Position numbers and translations under genes: made by a program. A stretch of 42,868 bases of DNA, taken from positions 1-42,868 of the forward strand of contig JAGVMA010000033.1 in NCBI GenBank assembly GCA_020054095.1. The letters are read 5' to 3'. Every line of letters begins with the position of its first letter. The stretch's first letter is position 1. This DNA comes from Bacteroidia bacterium. Its GTDB lineage: Bacteria; Bacteroidota; Bacteroidia; JADZBD01. Below, piece after piece: positions 17,646-26,172 of the stretch. A model generated the notes under the pieces. The model did not search any database, was not told the DNA's origin, and saw only the letters and a list, made by a program, of their open reading frames with translations.

Positions 17646-19372
17646 TTAGTTGGTAACTTAATCCATTCATTTAATCTAACCACAGGGTAACGCTTGTGCG
17701 ATTTTTCATAATAAACAGAATGTTGGTAAATGAAATAAAGTTGTGCCCATCTGCTTGCTGCAAAATCTTTATCGGTTTGCTTTTTATTTTCAAATTCAGT
17801 TTTTAATTTTTTATCGCTGTTAAGTATTTGCTCAGCTTGTTCTTCAAATATATAATCGCTAAACCATTCTTTTTGCTGAAGTACAGCATCAAAAAATCCC
17901 CAAGCGAAAAACGAATCATCGCCTTCTGGCTCAAGTGTTTCTATAACATAACGAATTGCCTGCTGCGAAACACTTATAACATAATCACCGGCATAAAATT
18001 TAATTTTCTGCTGCTCTTTTCTCACCTTTATTTTTGAGTGTAGATAGTGTCCTTCAAATGGATTGCTGCCTGTTTTATAATCTTCTATGTAATATACTTC
18101 GCAGCTAATGCTTGTGTCTTTATTGAGTTGCTTCATTTCAACTTTGTTCAACTTTAGCAAATCAATAACCTTATGCCAGGCTTGCGGTACAATATATATT
18201 GCAGGTGCTTCTATTGTTGTACCCGGTTTATAATCGTTATAAAATTTTATTTTTTTTATAGTTAGTGTATTTCTGTCGTAATACATGCGTTGTGTGCCGC
18301 TTATATTGCTTGTTTTGTATTTCGGCTCGTATCCTTTAAAATCTATCAGTTCAAATTTTGTTGTATCTAATTCCCAATTTAAAACGTGCGAAGTTAGTGC
18401 ATTGTTTTTTTTAATCGCTTTTGCACGGATGTCAATTATCTTTTTGTAATCAATATTTGTTTTGGTTACAAGGCATTGCAATAAATCATAAGTAGCCCAC
18501 ACTCTGTCGTTGTAAGGTTTCCACATGTGCGTTTCCGAAACCAAGCCAATTGTATTAAACAAGGCAGCATATCCAGTTGAAAAACGTGGCGTTTCCATAA
18601 AACCAACTATACCACTTTCCGGTGTTTCTTCAAGCGTATTTACATACGGACACATTTCATGTTTTTTCTCTTTCATTGACTTATATAAACCGGGAACAAA
18701 AGCTGTAGTCATATATTCCGATAAATCAATTTGCAACTTGTTTTTTTGTGTTGCAATAAGTGTCATTGTGTATTGATAATCGGCACCATTTGATACATGC
18801 GTATCAATAAACACATCCGGATTCCATTCTTGAAAAATAGTAACTAATGCTTTTGTATTACCGGCATCACATTTTATAAAATCTCTGTTAAGGTCAAGAT
18901 TTTGAGCGTTACCTCTAAATCCGTATTCTTCAGGTCCGTTCTGATTGGCTCTCGAATATTTCCCTCTGTTTAAACAGCCATCCACGTTGTAAACAGGAAC
19001 AATACAAATAACCAAATTATCCGGCAACTCTGCGGGTTTACTAAGCAACTTTTTAGTTAATTCAATACTGGCATCTATTCCATCGGGCTCGCCCGGATGT
19101 ATTCCATTATTGATTAAAAGAACTGCTTTGCCTTTTTGTTTTATTGAATTGGCATCAAAATCTTTGTCTTTTGAAATTACAAAAAGGTGTAGCGGTTTTC
19201 CCACATCCGTTTTTCCGTATTCAATTAATTTAGTTTGTGGACTTAATTTTGAAAAACCCTGGTAGGTCGTAATTATTTCATCATAAGTTAATGTGGTAGT
19301 GTAATTTTTCCGCTGGCCATTTTGAGCTAAGCAAATAGTTGAGCATAATGATAGAATTAACAGCCGTTTCAT
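17642..19372 (-). CDS. Exported M14-family zinc carboxypeptidase
   Basis: A 576-residue exported metallopeptidase. A signal peptide (1-16, ending CLAQ) is followed by the M14 catalytic domain. The zinc ligands are His92 and Glu95 (GIHPGEPDG) and His192 (IDTHVSNGAD). LDLNRDF at 159-165 carries the substrate-binding Asn/Arg pair, and a likely catalytic Glu is in the VSETHMW region near 280. About 250 further residues extend beyond the domain with no clear match. There is no T9SS tail, so it is presumably periplasmic or outer-membrane associated. It starts three bases after the stop of the upstream propeller gene, so the two form one transcript, perhaps handling extracellular protein. Confidence 0.88.
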   Translation of the reverse strand: MKRLLILSLCSTICLAQNGQRKNYTTTLTYDEIITTYQGFSKLSPQTKLIEYGKTDVGKPLHLFVISKDKDFDANSIKQKGKAVLLINNGIHPGEPDGIDASIELTKKLLSKPAELPDNLVICIVPVYNVDGCLNRGKYSRANQNGPEEYGFRGNAQNLDLNRDFIKCDAGNTKALVTIFQEWNPDVFIDTHVSNGADYQYTMTLIATQKNKLQIDLSEYMTTAFVPGLYKSMKEKKHEMCPYVNTLEETPESGIVGFMETPRFSTGYAALFNTIGLVSETHMWKPYNDRVWATYDLLQCLVTKTNIDYKKIIDIRAKAIKKNNALTSHVLNWELDTTKFELIDFKGYEPKYKTSNISGTQRMYYDRNTLTIKKIKFYNDYKPGTTIEAPAIYIVPQAWHKVIDLLKLNKVEMKQLNKDTSISCEVYYIEDYKTGSNPFEGHYLHSKIKVRKEQQKIKFYAGDYVISVSQQAIRYVIETLEPEGDDSFFAWGFFDAVLQQKEWFSDYIFEEQAEQILNSDKKLKTEFENKKQTDKDFAASRWAQLYFIYQHSVYYEKSHKRYPVVRLNEWIKLPTN

Positions 19373-19375
19373 ATT

Positions 19376-22282
19376 CTATTTCAAACTAATAATTAACTCA
19401 GTTTTTTCTGATTTACCGGTTGCTGTATCAGTAACCACAACCCAATATTTGCCAGGCATTAAATGATATTTACCATCATCGCTTTTGTCAACCACTACTT
19501 CTTTGCCTTCGCTTTTTGTTTTCAAGTATTTCACATACCATTCTATTTTTGTTGCATCCACAGCGGCATCGTAACTTATATAGTTAATTCCTTTTGTTAG
19601 TTTTTTTGATGTGAAATAGATTGTGTTTTCATCTTCCGTTTTAATATCAATATTTACTGCGCCATCTTTTTTAACATATACAGGAATTTGAATTGACGCT
19701 TTAATGCTGTCGCCCCATATACTTGGTTTTTTGCCCCACATTTTACTGTGTCGAGTTTTTGCGACATCAAATACTACCCAATTTTTTTGCAATACATCAT
19801 CGGTTAATTTCTGAATTTCGGTTAGCGATGCAGTATAAATTGAGCGACCATGCGTGCCAACTATTAATTCATTTTCTTTTGGCTGAATTTGCAAATCGTG
19901 AACTGCAACATTTGGCAATCCATTATTCATGAGCATAAATGTTTTGCCTTTGTTGAGCGAAACATAAACTCCGCCATCAGTGCCAACGTAAAGTATATTA
20001 CTGCTTATTACATCTTCGCGAATAACATTCACAGGTTCAGCAGGTAAGTCCAATCCAATTTTTGTCCAAGTGGTTCCAAAATCTTTTGACATATAAATGT
20101 GCGACTGAAAATTATCCCATGTGTGTCCGTTAAGGCAAACGTAAACTGTACCGGTATCATATTTTGATGCAATTATTCTTCGCACCCATAAGTTTTTCGG
20201 CAATCCGTTTTCAATTCGCTTCCAATTGTATCCACCATCTTTACTCACTTGCACTGCACCATCATCACTACCTAGGTAAAGTAATCCAAATTTTAATTCC
20301 GACTCATCTATGCAAGTAATTGTGCCATAAGCAACATCTCCTTTTTTTCCACCATTAGTTAAGTCTTTCGATAGCGTTTGAAAATCATCTCCTTTATTCA
20401 TCGAACGATGAAAATGATTGGAACAGAAATATACAATATCCTGATTGTGTTTTGAAAGCAGGATGGGCGCTTGCCAATTCCAGCGATAAGGACGCTCCCC
20501 TAAATCGTGCGAAGGAGTGATTGGTTTTGTTTCGCCTGTTTTTTTATTGATTCTAAAGTAATTCCCGAATTGATAACCTGTGTAAATGGTATTGTTATCG
20601 CGCGTATCAATTTGAATTTGCATACCATCGCCACCCATAATTGATTTGTATGGATACTGTCCTTCCTGATGCCAGCCCAATGAATAATTGTAATTACTAG
20701 GACCATACCAACCTCCATTATCTTGCAGCCCACCATAAATATTATAGGGATCTTCCATGTCATAATTAATGGCGTAAAATTGCCCCACCGCAGGCGTGTT
20801 ACATTTATACCAGTTTTTACCATCATCGTAACTTATGTTAATTCCGCCATCGTTACCATTTATAACATGGCCGTTTCTTTTCGGATTTATCCAAAGCGCA
20901 TGATGATCGGCATGCACATTATCGGCATACATGGATTGAAATGTTTTTCCGCCATCATCAGATTTTAACATGAAAAGCCCCGCAAGGTATATTTTGTTAG
21001 CATCGGTTGGTGAAATCCACACGCGCGAAAAATAGTAACCGTAAGTAAAAAATAATTCGTTGATGTACTTGTCGGTTGTTTTTACCCATGTTTTTCCTTC
21101 ATCAGTTGATTTGTAAAGCTCTGGGCCTATCACATCGCTATCAAATAAAAGTGTATTCGCATCTTCCAAAAACTCTGCTAACTGAATGGGTTTTAATTTT
21201 TTGTTTTTCACCATCTCTTTCACCATTTCAGCAGTATATTTTTTTGGAAAATCGTTTTGAGCAAGAAACACATCTAACTTTTTATTGTCGAGCAAAAGAA
21301 ACTGTTCGGCAGTTATTTTTTTCAATGTGTCTTTTGTAATTACGGTTTCGTTTGTAATTGTTTTCGATTCTTTTTTTCTGATGTCTTGATTATCAGCAAT
21401 GGCATAAATAATATTGCCCGATTGAGCATAAACAGCCAAGCCAATTCTGCCAACCCCCGCACTATTTGGGAAGCCACTGCCTTCTCCCGAAATCAATGAC
21501 CAAGTATTACCTCCATCTTTTGTTTTGTAGATTCCTGATGTTTTTCCGGATTCAACAAAATCCCACGCACGTCTTTCGCGGTACCAAAGCGAAACATAAA
21601 TTGTGTTATTGTTAATTGGATCCATTTGCATGTCAATTGCACCTGTATTTTCATCTTTGTATAAAATTTGCTTCCAAGTTTTTCCGCCATCGGTGGTTTT
21701 GTAAACACCACGTTCTTTATTTGCTGAAAATAAATGACCGAGAGCTGCAACGTAAACCGTGTTAGGGTCTTTAGGGTCAATAATTACTTTGCCAATGTGA
21801 TGCGTTTCTTCTAATCCCAAATGCTGCCAAGTTTTTCCTTTATCACTGCTTTTAAAAATTCCTACACCGGCATACGATGAGCGGCTTGAATTATTTTCAC
21901 CAGTACCTACCCAAATAGTTTCTCCATTTTTCCAATCCACATCAAAATCGCCAATAGTAAGCGCGCCTTGGTTATCGAAAATAGGAGTAAACGAGAGCCC
22001 GTTATTTTCCGTTTTCCATAAACCGCCAGATGCGTAAGCAACATAAAAAATAGTTGGATCAGCAGGGTTTACTTCCAAATCTACCACACGTCCGCTCATG
22101 ATGGTTGGCCCCACAGACTTAAACGGAACATTTGATACCAAGGAATTTTGCAGGAGTAATTTTTTTTGCTCTATTCCTTTCATGCGCTCAGCAAAAGGGG
22201 TAGCGGAAACGGGATTAACAACGGTTTGTGCATTTAATGAAATTTGAAAAATAGATGCGGTAACTAAAATGTATTTTTTCAT
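19376..22282 (-). CDS. Exported BNR/Asp-box beta-propeller protein (sortilin/VPS10-like)
   Basis: A 968-residue exported protein with a signal peptide (1-19). It is dominated by about nine BNR/Asp-box motifs of the form S-x-D-x-G-x-T-W. Examples are SSDKGKTW, TTDGGKTW, TKDGGNTW, STDEGKTW, SKDGGYNW and SKDFGTTW, each at the end of a beta-propeller blade. Such sequences match the sortilin/VPS10-type ten-bladed propeller seen in many Bacteroidota secreted proteins, often annotated only as glycosyl hydrolases. No sialidase catalytic residues were identified, so an enzymatic role should not be assumed. The last 130 residues lack Asp-boxes and look like a beta-sandwich. It is first in a two-gene unit with the M14 peptidase. 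Confidence 0.85.
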   Translation of the reverse strand: MKKYILVTASIFQISLNAQTVVNPVSATPFAERMKGIEQKKLLLQNSLVSNVPFKSVGPTIMSGRVVDLEVNPADPTIFYVAYASGGLWKTENNGLSFTPIFDNQGALTIGDFDVDWKNGETIWVGTGENNSSRSSYAGVGIFKSSDKGKTWQHLGLEETHHIGKVIIDPKDPNTVYVAALGHLFSANKERGVYKTTDGGKTWKQILYKDENTGAIDMQMDPINNNTIYVSLWYRERRAWDFVESGKTSGIYKTKDGGNTWSLISGEGSGFPNSAGVGRIGLAVYAQSGNIIYAIADNQDIRKKESKTITNETVITKDTLKKITAEQFLLLDNKKLDVFLAQNDFPKKYTAEMVKEMVKNKKLKPIQLAEFLEDANTLLFDSDVIGPELYKSTDEGKTWVKTTDKYINELFFTYGYYFSRVWISPTDANKIYLAGLFMLKSDDGGKTFQSMYADNVHADHHALWINPKRNGHVINGNDGGINISYDDGKNWYKCNTPAVGQFYAINYDMEDPYNIYGGLQDNGGWYGPSNYNYSLGWHQEGQYPYKSIMGGDGMQIQIDTRDNNTIYTGYQFGNYFRINKKTGETKPITPSHDLGERPYRWNWQAPILLSKHNQDIVYFCSNHFHRSMNKGDDFQTLSKDLTNGGKKGDVAYGTITCIDESELKFGLLYLGSDDGAVQVSKDGGYNWKRIENGLPKNLWVRRIIASKYDTGTVYVCLNGHTWDNFQSHIYMSKDFGTTWTKIGLDLPAEPVNVIREDVISSNILYVGTDGGVYVSLNKGKTFMLMNNGLPNVAVHDLQIQPKENELIVGTHGRSIYTASLTEIQKLTDDVLQKNWVVFDVAKTRHSKMWGKKPSIWGDSIKASIQIPVYVKKDGAVNIDIKTEDENTIYFTSKKLTKGINYISYDAAVDATKIEWYVKYLKTKSEGKEVVVDKSDDGKYHLMPGKYWVVVTDTATGKSEKTELIISLK

Positions 22283-22601
22283 TGTATCTTTTTTATAATA
22301 CTTCGTTATAAGGAGGGCTAAAGTAATAAATTAGAACTATGTTAAAGCGTGTTTTGTCAGTCATATTTGCCGTTAGTACTTCTTATTTTTATTCTCTTAA
22401 CAAAATTCTCTACAGATATGAAAAAAAACATCACTCTCTTTGTTTTGTCTGCTTTTTTAATTGTGGATGATGGTATTAATGATGGAAAGTATGGTTATAA
22501 TTCAAATATGAGTAATACAATGTATCAGTCAAGTTATAATACTGATAAGTTTGAGTCGGACAATGTTGTTGGCGAATCTGATTTAACAAAAATAATTAAA
22601 A
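22283..22601. other. Gene-poor intergenic strip with signal-peptide-like ORF fragments
   Basis: A 319-base gap with no confident gene apart from the low-confidence ORF listed next. A 43-codon ORF at 22339-22470 begins with a signal-peptide-like stretch (MLKRVLSVIFAVSTSYFYS) but ends soon after. A second export-like start at 22418 lies in another frame. A -7-like box CATATTTG precedes them at about 22363. The strip could be the remains of a small secreted-protein gene. Confidence 0.4.
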
Positions 22602-22639
22602 TTAAGTACGAGATTTTTGCCGAGTTTGAGATACAGTAG
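22418..22639 (+). CDS. Doubtful small exported protein or gene remnant
   Basis: A 73-residue ORF that opens like a Bacteroidota signal peptide (MKKNITLFVLSAFLIV) but has no clear cleavage site. It continues with an Asn/Ser/Tyr-rich sequence (YGYNSNMSNTMYQSS) and ends 38 bases inside the convergent DUF2400 gene. There is no recognisable domain. It could be a real small secreted protein, or a degraded copy of one. I favour neither strongly. Confidence 0.3.
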   Translation: MKKNITLFVLSAFLIVDDGINDGKYGYNSNMSNTMYQSSYNTDKFESDNVVGESDLTKIIKIKYEIFAEFEIQ

Positions 22640-23396
22640 TTAGTTTACTTGCTCCAATTCCAAACAAAGCAAAATCGTATTTCACCGGGTCGGTTTTATC
22701 GAGTTGCTGCAAGTTGGCAGTTAATTCTTCCACCGCTTTCCAGTCATTTTGTTTGCGAGTTAAAATTCTGAGTTGTCTTGCCGTGTTACCGCTATGCACA
22801 TCGAGCGGACAATAAAGTTGTGCCGGTGTAAAGCAATTCCATATCCCAAAATCAACTCCGGCTTTATCTTTTCGTACCATCCAACGCAAAAACATATTTA
22901 TTCGCTTAGCAGCACTTCCATCAGCAGGGTTTGAAATATGTTTTTCACTTCGTTCAGCGTGTTTGGTTTCAAAGAACAGCGTTCTGAATTTTATAATTCC
23001 CGATTTTACGTCAGTAGCAGAAAAACAATTTTCTAACCCTTTGTGTTTGGTGTAAATATTTTTTAACGATTGTATAAAAAACATGCAATCGGTTGCATTA
23101 AAAGTGCGGTGCACAAATTTTTTAAACGGAGCTAAATTTGTTGTAGAATGATTGCAGATAAAATCGTGTGGAGCGTAATCCATTTGCTGCATAAGCCAAT
23201 TAGCATTTTTTAAAATTGTTGGCCGCTGCCCCCAAGCAATGGTTGCAGCCATAAAAGCGGCAATTTCTATATCTGCTTTTTTACTGAACCGGTGAGGAAT
23301 AGAAATTGGATCAGGTTCGATAAAAGGCAGTTGGTTAAAAAATGCAACACGCTCATCAAGAAAAGACTTTAGTTCTTTTATCTTATTCGCGTTCAA
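22602..23396 (-). CDS. DUF2400/TIGR02757 family protein
   Basis: A 264-residue protein of a conserved Bacteroidota family of unknown biochemistry. Recognisable segments are the N-terminal ADIEIAAFMAATIAWGQRP, the central GSAAKRINMFLRWMVRKD (about 166-183) and the C-terminal DPVKYDFALFGIGA. The repeated helices and the closing GIGA motif recall helix-hairpin-helix DNA glycosylase-like folds, but no catalytic Asp or Lys is evident to me. It overlaps the preceding HTH-like gene by 14 bases, suggesting a common transcript. Confidence 0.82.
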   Translation of the reverse strand: MNANKIKELKSFLDERVAFFNQLPFIEPDPISIPHRFSKKADIEIAAFMAATIAWGQRPTILKNANWLMQQMDYAPHDFICNHSTTNLAPFKKFVHRTFNATDCMFFIQSLKNIYTKHKGLENCFSATDVKSGIIKFRTLFFETKHAERSEKHISNPADGSAAKRINMFLRWMVRKDKAGVDFGIWNCFTPAQLYCPLDVHSGNTARQLRILTRKQNDWKAVEELTANLQQLDKTDPVKYDFALFGIGASKLTTVSQTRQKSRT

Positions 23397-24420
23397 TTTT
23401 TTCTTTTATTTTTTTTAGCTTATCGTCAATTCGTTTAAAAAACTGATTGCGCTGTTTTTCAGCAACGCCACTAATTTGTGTTGATTTTTTCATCAGTGTT
23501 TTTAGCCAAGTATCCGTTTCGCTACAAAACGATGTATTGGTGGTAAGCATTGTGTTAAGCGTGTGATAAGACAAATAGGTTCCTTTGTTGGCACCCATGC
23601 TAACTAATATGCAGTTGTTACCAATGGTTATATCGCTTTGGTAAAGTGTGAAATTATTTGTGGTGTTGCTTGGAGCTGTCCCTAAACTGTATTTGAAATT
23701 TAATTCTGCCTGCTTTTTTATGTGCTGCATCATGGTTTCAAAATCGGTGCAAACTTGCAAGGCATCGTCTTTGGTTGCAAATAACCCTGATTCCCAAAAA
23801 TACTCAATCTGTAACAGTGTACTGTTTACTGTATCTTCCGACCATATTTCAACCGATGGAATTTGGCTGTAAACTTCGTTCACTTTTTTGCATGCAGCAA
23901 TTAATTCATCTGAAACAATATTAGCAGCAAATTTTTTCTCCTCAAGTTCAGGCGAGTTTAAGATAGATTTTGTCCAGTAAAAAATTTTAAAAGCCGTTAA
24001 GTGAGGCAATGCAAAATGGTGAAATATAGGAATGTCTTCGCCTGCAAAAATAATTTGCTTCTCATCAAACGCAAGCATCTTGCTTAAATCATTGTAAATT
24101 GAATTGATGTACTTAGCAAAGCCGGCAAAGTTGGGATCAATAGGTTTATAAAAAAAATTAACAATGCCTGTGTTTCCGCTATTCACAAAATTATCGAACG
24201 AAAAATTGAAGCGTGTGCAAAGCAGTGCAATTTCCTCAATAGTTAACGGAGTTTCGCCTCTAATTCTGCGGTAAGCGCTATCGTTACTTATTTTAAACAA
24301 ATCGCCAATCGTTTCTACGAGCGATAAATGAGCAGGAAGCATCTCTTTTAAGTTGCCCATTAGCTTTACTTGTGCTTCGTTTGTGGTCTTTTCCACTTGT
24401 TTTTTTTCTGATTTTGCCAT
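23383..24420 (-). CDS. Helix-turn-helix-like protein, possible transcription regulator
   Basis: A 345-residue cytoplasmic protein with no named family that I recognise. Residues about 30-75 contain a helix-turn-helix-like pattern (TIGDLFKISNDSAYRRIRGE, then LTIEEIALLCTRFNFS), similar to lambda-repressor-type domains. The remaining 270 residues are mostly helical and could sense a signal. The C-terminus is a basic coiled stretch (KRIDDKLKKIKEKIERE). The ATG at 24420 is preferred to an in-frame TTG at 24444. A perfect 16-bp palindrome lies 45 bases upstream, between this gene and the divergent exported protein gene, which fits self-regulation. DNA binding is inferred only from the sequence pattern. 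Confidence 0.65.
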   Translation of the reverse strand: MAKSEKKQVEKTTNEAQVKLMGNLKEMLPAHLSLVETIGDLFKISNDSAYRRIRGETPLTIEEIALLCTRFNFSFDNFVNSGNTGIVNFFYKPIDPNFAGFAKYINSIYNDLSKMLAFDEKQIIFAGEDIPIFHHFALPHLTAFKIFYWTKSILNSPELEEKKFAANIVSDELIAACKKVNEVYSQIPSVEIWSEDTVNSTLLQIEYFWESGLFATKDDALQVCTDFETMMQHIKKQAELNFKYSLGTAPSNTTNNFTLYQSDITIGNNCILVSMGANKGTYLSYHTLNTMLTTNTSFCSETDTWLKTLMKKSTQISGVAEKQRNQFFKRIDDKLKKIKEKIERE

Positions 24421-24464
24421 AATGGATATGCTATTTAATTGCAATTTATAATTTTTTAAGCTAT

Positions 24465-24480
24465 GAATTTTGCAAAATTC
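24465..24480. promoter_or_regulatory. Perfect 16-bp palindrome, candidate operator
   Basis: GAATTTTGCAAAATTC is its own reverse complement. It lies in the 207-base region between two divergent genes, one of which encodes the HTH-like protein. The dyad contains TTTTG on both strands, which also resembles the Bacteroidota -33 element, so it could overlap promoters in both directions. A spaced -7 box was not found with confidence on either side. Confidence 0.45.
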
Positions 24481-24627
24481 AATAATTGCTTATGCATGCC
24501 TTCGTTAGTTTGGCTTCTATTCTATTGCTTTCTGCAAAAATAGGCCGTTACTGCCCACAAAGTAGTTTCTTAAATGGTGTATTCCGGTGCAATTTTGTTT
24601 CATCATTAAAACTAAAAAACACACAAA

Positions 24628-25755
24628 ATGAAAACAAGAACACAAAAATTAACAATTGCCATAACAGCAATTATTATTATGGTTTTAGGTTTTGCACCAA
24701 TAAGCAAAGCACAAAATAATAAATTGAAATCAAGTTTATCAGTACTCAATATTGATACAAAAGGAATAGGCATGGATCCTATTCAAATGGGAAATTTGGT
24801 TAGAATAGAATTGGAAAAGCAAGATACTTTTCAAGTGATGGACAGGTACGATGTGGCCTATGTGATTGAAAAAAATAAACTATCAATTGGTAATTGCTAC
24901 GGAAAACTTTGTTTGGTGGAAGTGGGAGAGATAATTAAATCTGATTATATGTTTACCGGAAGTGCCGAGTTGTATGGCGAAACAATTATTATCACTTTCA
25001 GATTAATTGATGTTAAATCGCAAACGATTGTGAAAACGCAAGTTAACGAGTATTTAAACTTGCCTCGCGAATTGCAAACTATGGTGCGCATCACATTAAA
25101 TAGTATGTTGGGTAAAAAATCAGACGAAACCATTGTTCAAACACTAACAAAAAAGAACAACTACGATAATTCTATTAACAATAAGAATAAAACAAAAGTA
25201 GATTTATCGGGGCCGCGCAGTGGGTTCACAGTTTTTACCGGTAATGCTGCAAAATACATGGAATCGCCAAAAGAACGTGGTGGTTACAACTCATATCCGG
25301 TTATGTTTCAGTTTGGTTACCAGTTTGAAAAGCAATATTTAAACGAAGGAAACTACCAAGCACTTTTTGAATTTTTGCCAACCATTACCGGCTTTAATCA
25401 AAACGTGTTTATACCAAGTTTCACCATTTTAAATGGTATCAGAAATAACAAGCACGGCTGGGAATTTGCTTTTGGCCCCACTTTCGGAATAGTAAGAAAA
25501 GCCGATGGTTACTATGATGGCGGCAATAACTGGCAATTAGCAAGCAATTGGATAGATACACTTCCAAACCCATTTCCGATTATTGAGCGCATTGATAGTC
25601 GCGGTACTCCGGAGTTAAATTCATCGTTTATACTTGCATTTGGTAAAACTTTTAAATCTGGCAAACTCAATATACCTGTTAACTTTTATGTTGTTCCCAA
25701 TAAAGAAGGATGGCGATTTGGAGCATCGTTCGGGTTTAATGCTAAAAAATGGTAA
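24628..25755 (+). CDS. Exported protein with TolB/CsgG-like N-terminal domain
   Basis: A 375-residue exported protein with a signal peptide (1-28, ending SKAQ). Residues about 35-160 follow the pattern of TolB N-terminal/CsgG-like alpha-beta domains: a first strand (SSLSVLNIDTKGIG), a helix with an RIELEK motif, TFQVMDRYDVAYVIEK, a Cys-containing LSIGNCYGKLCLVEVGEI segment (the usual place where two such Cys occur), then DYMFTGSAELYGETIIITFRLIDVKS. Residues 185-375 are rich in Gly and aromatics, with alternating strands ending in FGASFGFNAKKW, suggestive of a small outer-membrane barrel. The function is unknown. It is divergent from the HTH-like gene across the palindrome, and a 43-codon ORF follows 28 bases after the stop. 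Confidence 0.7.
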   Translation: MKTRTQKLTIAITAIIIMVLGFAPISKAQNNKLKSSLSVLNIDTKGIGMDPIQMGNLVRIELEKQDTFQVMDRYDVAYVIEKNKLSIGNCYGKLCLVEVGEIIKSDYMFTGSAELYGETIIITFRLIDVKSQTIVKTQVNEYLNLPRELQTMVRITLNSMLGKKSDETIVQTLTKKNNYDNSINNKNKTKVDLSGPRSGFTVFTGNAAKYMESPKERGGYNSYPVMFQFGYQFEKQYLNEGNYQALFEFLPTITGFNQNVFIPSFTILNGIRNNKHGWEFAFGPTFGIVRKADGYYDGGNNWQLASNWIDTLPNPFPIIERIDSRGTPELNSSFILAFGKTFKSGKLNIPVNFYVVPNKEGWRFGASFGFNAKKW

Positions 25756-25783
25756 TTCACACACTTTTAAAAAAAATAAAGCT

Positions 25784-25915
25784 ATGAGTTTAGAAACAAT
25801 TCAGTCTTTAGTTCAAAACTTGGATTTGACTTTAGGCATAGGCAATAACGATTTGGGCATAACAGTTTATGAATTAGCGCTCGATTTTATAAGCTATGGC
25901 GCACAAATTATCTGA
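25784..25915 (+). CDS. 43-residue ORF, function unknown
   Basis: A short ORF from ATG at 25784 to TGA at 25913-25915, coding 43 residues, mostly acidic and hydrophobic (starting MSLETIQSLVQNLDLTLGIG and ending FISYGAQII). It has no signal peptide and no cysteine. It could form two helices around a Gly-Asn turn. It follows the exported TolB/CsgG-like gene by 28 bases on the same strand and is followed by two terminator-like hairpins, the position expected for the last gene of a transcript. Too short to place in a family. Confidence 0.45.
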   Translation: MSLETIQSLVQNLDLTLGIGNNDLGITVYELALDFISYGAQII

Positions 25916-25923
25916 AAATAAAG

Positions 25924-25973
25924 AAGAACAACAGTTGGATTAATTCTGCCGATGAATACAATTGTTCTTTTTT
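25924..25973 (+). terminator. AT-rich hairpin with T-run, first of two
   Basis: AAGAACAA (25924-25931) pairs with TTGTTCTT (25962-25969) around a 30-nt loop, and the T-run continues to 25973. Within the loop ATTC and GAAT can pair as an inner stem. The weak stem and long loop make it a poor terminator on its own. Confidence 0.45.
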
Positions 25974-25997
25974 AAGAAAAGCCATTGCTGCTTTTCG

Positions 25998-26033
25998 GTC
26001 CCCGTGCATTGTGTGGCACTCGGGACTTTTTTT
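25998..26033 (+). terminator. GC-rich intrinsic terminator, second of two
   Basis: GTCCC (25998-26002) pairs with GGGAC (26022-26026), and GTGC (26004-26007) with GCAC (26016-26019), with a small internal loop and an 8-nt apical loop. Seven Ts follow (26027-26033). It ends the TolB/CsgG-like gene and 43-codon ORF transcript. Downstream, AACAATA (26089-26095) and TATTGTT (26104-26110) form a further AT inverted repeat before apaG. Confidence 0.8.
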
Positions 26034-26172
26034 CTTTCCACACAACCGCTTTTGAGTTTCAACGTCTAATTGGAAGCAAGCAAAATTTAACAATAGGAAC
26101 AATTATTGTTATTAAAACTTAAACTTTAACACTTGCGTAAATAAAAACAGTTTTGCATCATTGTAGCATTAT

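Noticed and set aside
22946-22961. CACTTCGTTCAGCGTG in the DUF2400 gene, resembling the palindromic repeats of Bacteroidota
   Set aside because: The pairing is poor and the encoded residues (HAERSEKHISNP) are close to what the family normally has at that place, so no insertion is needed.
25908-26102. Minus-strand 64-codon ORF over the terminator hairpins
   Set aside because: Its frame is a by-product of the hairpin sequences; no start context and no family resemblance.
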